Source: Hofstenia miamia (taxonomy: Eukaryota > Xenacoelomorpha > Acoela). From it: a stretch of DNA of 64,000 nt. Below the pieces are notes generated by a model. That model was given only the letters and a program-made list of their open reading frames with translations. It searched no databases and was not told the DNA's origin. The DNA is taken from assembly GCA_004352715.1 (NCBI GenBank), contig SCFE01000110.1, positions 1,588,131-1,652,130 on the forward strand, in the 5' to 3' direction. This document shows positions 63,046 to 64,000 of this stretch, piece after piece (position 1 is the stretch's first letter; every line of letters starts with the position of its first letter). A program made the translations under genes and the position numbers.

Positions 63046-64000
63046 GTATGTAGAAGCATAATTTCAATGGATTCAAAAAATCGAGGAAATTTATATTTTT
63101 AAAATCTTGACTATAAAATGTCGATTTTTCAATTGCATATTTATTTTGGAAAAGTTTGGCATTCGTTTAACCTCATTCGGCCAAGGATAACATAGATTAT
63201 TTAATTTCATATCTCAATGTTTTGCGTACTTTAAGTTAGTCCATTATAGTGTTCATTAGGCAGTAAAGAAGTTTGAAAAACTTCAAAAACAAATTAATGT
63301 AAACAATAGTCGTCGTTAATAGGGAAATTTATTTACACAAAAAGATTTGATTGTCGTAACTAGGCATATAATGATTGTACATTATGGACCGCCATGAAAT
63401 ACTAATGTGAGCAGTTTTCATATTTGATAAACGTTCTGAATCAACTTTTATTTTTACACCGATCATTCTGTTATAACGTAACCGCGCGCATCTAAACGTA
63501 TATTTTGAGCAGGAAATTGAATGGAAGGTCCTCCAAGTTTGCTTTTCATACTTCTTGTAAGGATCTTTTATTTTTTAGTGTTCCATTTTTGACAATTCCA
63601 CTGCAATATAGCATTTGAATTCATATTGATGTCGTCAGTAAAGCCGATGCAAATGTCAACTGTTAACACAAGTAAAAAACTTTGTTCGAATTAAGTTTAT
63701 TACAATCTGTAGTAGTCCGGTATAGCGATACATAACGATTTAGCTCATTAGTAACACTATTGTGACATTGTTGAATTACATTATTTTAGGCAATCAATTT
63801 CATTCTATTCTTTTTTACTGTGTTCGAAACGCTCGTTTATCAATCGAGTAATGACCAAGACAAGGCAGAATTTTCTTAAAATTCGTAAAAACCTGAGCTA
63901 AAATATTGAAAAAAATTGTACTTATTAACCTTATTGTTCACTTTATTTTGGCCCTACTAGATAAAATGCTAAGAATGCCTTTTATTACTGCATCTGCATA
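63046..64000 (+). other. Start of UBR5 intron 37, nothing recognised
   Basis: AT-rich sequence to the window edge; no continuation of HECT is found on either strand. Confidence 0.7.

Larger units (their letters stand above)
55401..62268 (+). other. UBR5 intron 34 (6.9 kb)
   Basis: Contains a GCGCCA-type iteron cluster (55.44-55.72 kb), a (TA)n tract, a LINE ORF1/endonuclease piece (55.7-57.6 kb), a hAT 3' end (59.0-59.6 kb) and a Tc1 pseudogene (60.2-61.2 kb). At 58724-58750 a CAGTTATGGCCAAAAAGTTC stretch looks like a lone Tc1-family terminal repeat. 57.65-58.4 kb has coding-like but unidentified minus frames. Confidence 0.7.

Noticed and set aside
1-64000. tRNA, rRNA or CRISPR sequences
   Set aside because: No B-box-like tRNA context, rRNA core or regularly spaced repeat array was seen; the iteron arrays have irregular spacing and are eukaryotic intronic DNA.

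Overview
The window is animal nuclear DNA: AT-rich, intron-rich, with canonical GT-AG introns and a dense load of decayed transposons. One host gene spans almost all of it on the + strand. It is a partial orthologue of UBR5 (EDD; Drosophila hyd), the HECT-type N-recognin E3 ubiquitin ligase. I can place 37 coding exons between 205 and 63045. All 36 exon-exon junctions keep phase, once a 205-base assembly duplication in exon 25 is discounted. They give about 6.9 kb of coding sequence (about 2,300 codons), running from just before the UBA domain, through the beta-propeller, UBR box, armadillo-like and acidic regions and a short MLLE domain, to the first strand of the HECT domain. The start codon and the rest of HECT, including the catalytic Cys, lie outside. 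Introns are either very short (37-60 nt) or several kb long and filled with repeats. An invertebrate is likely (Penelope, piggyBac, hAT, Tc1, CR1/L2-like LINEs, Ty3-like LTR element); an enoplean-type nematode would fit the very short introns, but I cannot prove the taxon.

Layout. 1-0.7 kb: exons 1-2 (UBA). 0.7-17.9 kb: intron 2, holding a Penelope GIY-YIG fragment, a piggyBac pseudogene, a DUF659-type hAT element, a two-exon zinc-finger tyrosine recombinase gene (7.2-9.0 kb, minus), and a decayed Ty3/gypsy-like LTR retrotransposon (9.9-17.0 kb) with an unidentified ~1,150-codon reading frame in the env position. 17.9-20 kb: exons 3-5. 20-25.7 kb: intron 5 with unidentified minus-strand coding remnants. 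25.7-32.5 kb: compact block of exons 6-23 (propeller, UBR box). 32.5-39.6 kb: exons 24-27 and introns with a reverse-transcriptase fragment and an iteron array. 39.9-43.9 kb: a hAT transposon with a perfect 8-bp target duplication, itself carrying two LINE pieces and a MITE. 44.4-46.1 kb: exons 28-32. 46.4-47.5 kb: a small piggyBac derivative. 52.1 and 55.2 kb: exons 33-34. 53 kb and 55.7-61.3 kb: two LINE fragments, a hAT 3' end and a Tc1 pseudogene. 62.3-63.0 kb: exons 35-37.

The only gene that looks functional is UBR5. Most transposon coding remnants lie antisense to it. The most unusual signals are the recombinase gene with GC-rich iterons at both sides, a dispersed short iteron family that always sits beside (TA)n tracts, and the large unknown frame of the LTR element. 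Six single-N gaps (1174, 5447, 16730, 37024, 37114, 51650) mark draft joins, and three of them create false duplications. I saw no tRNA, rRNA or CRISPR sequence.
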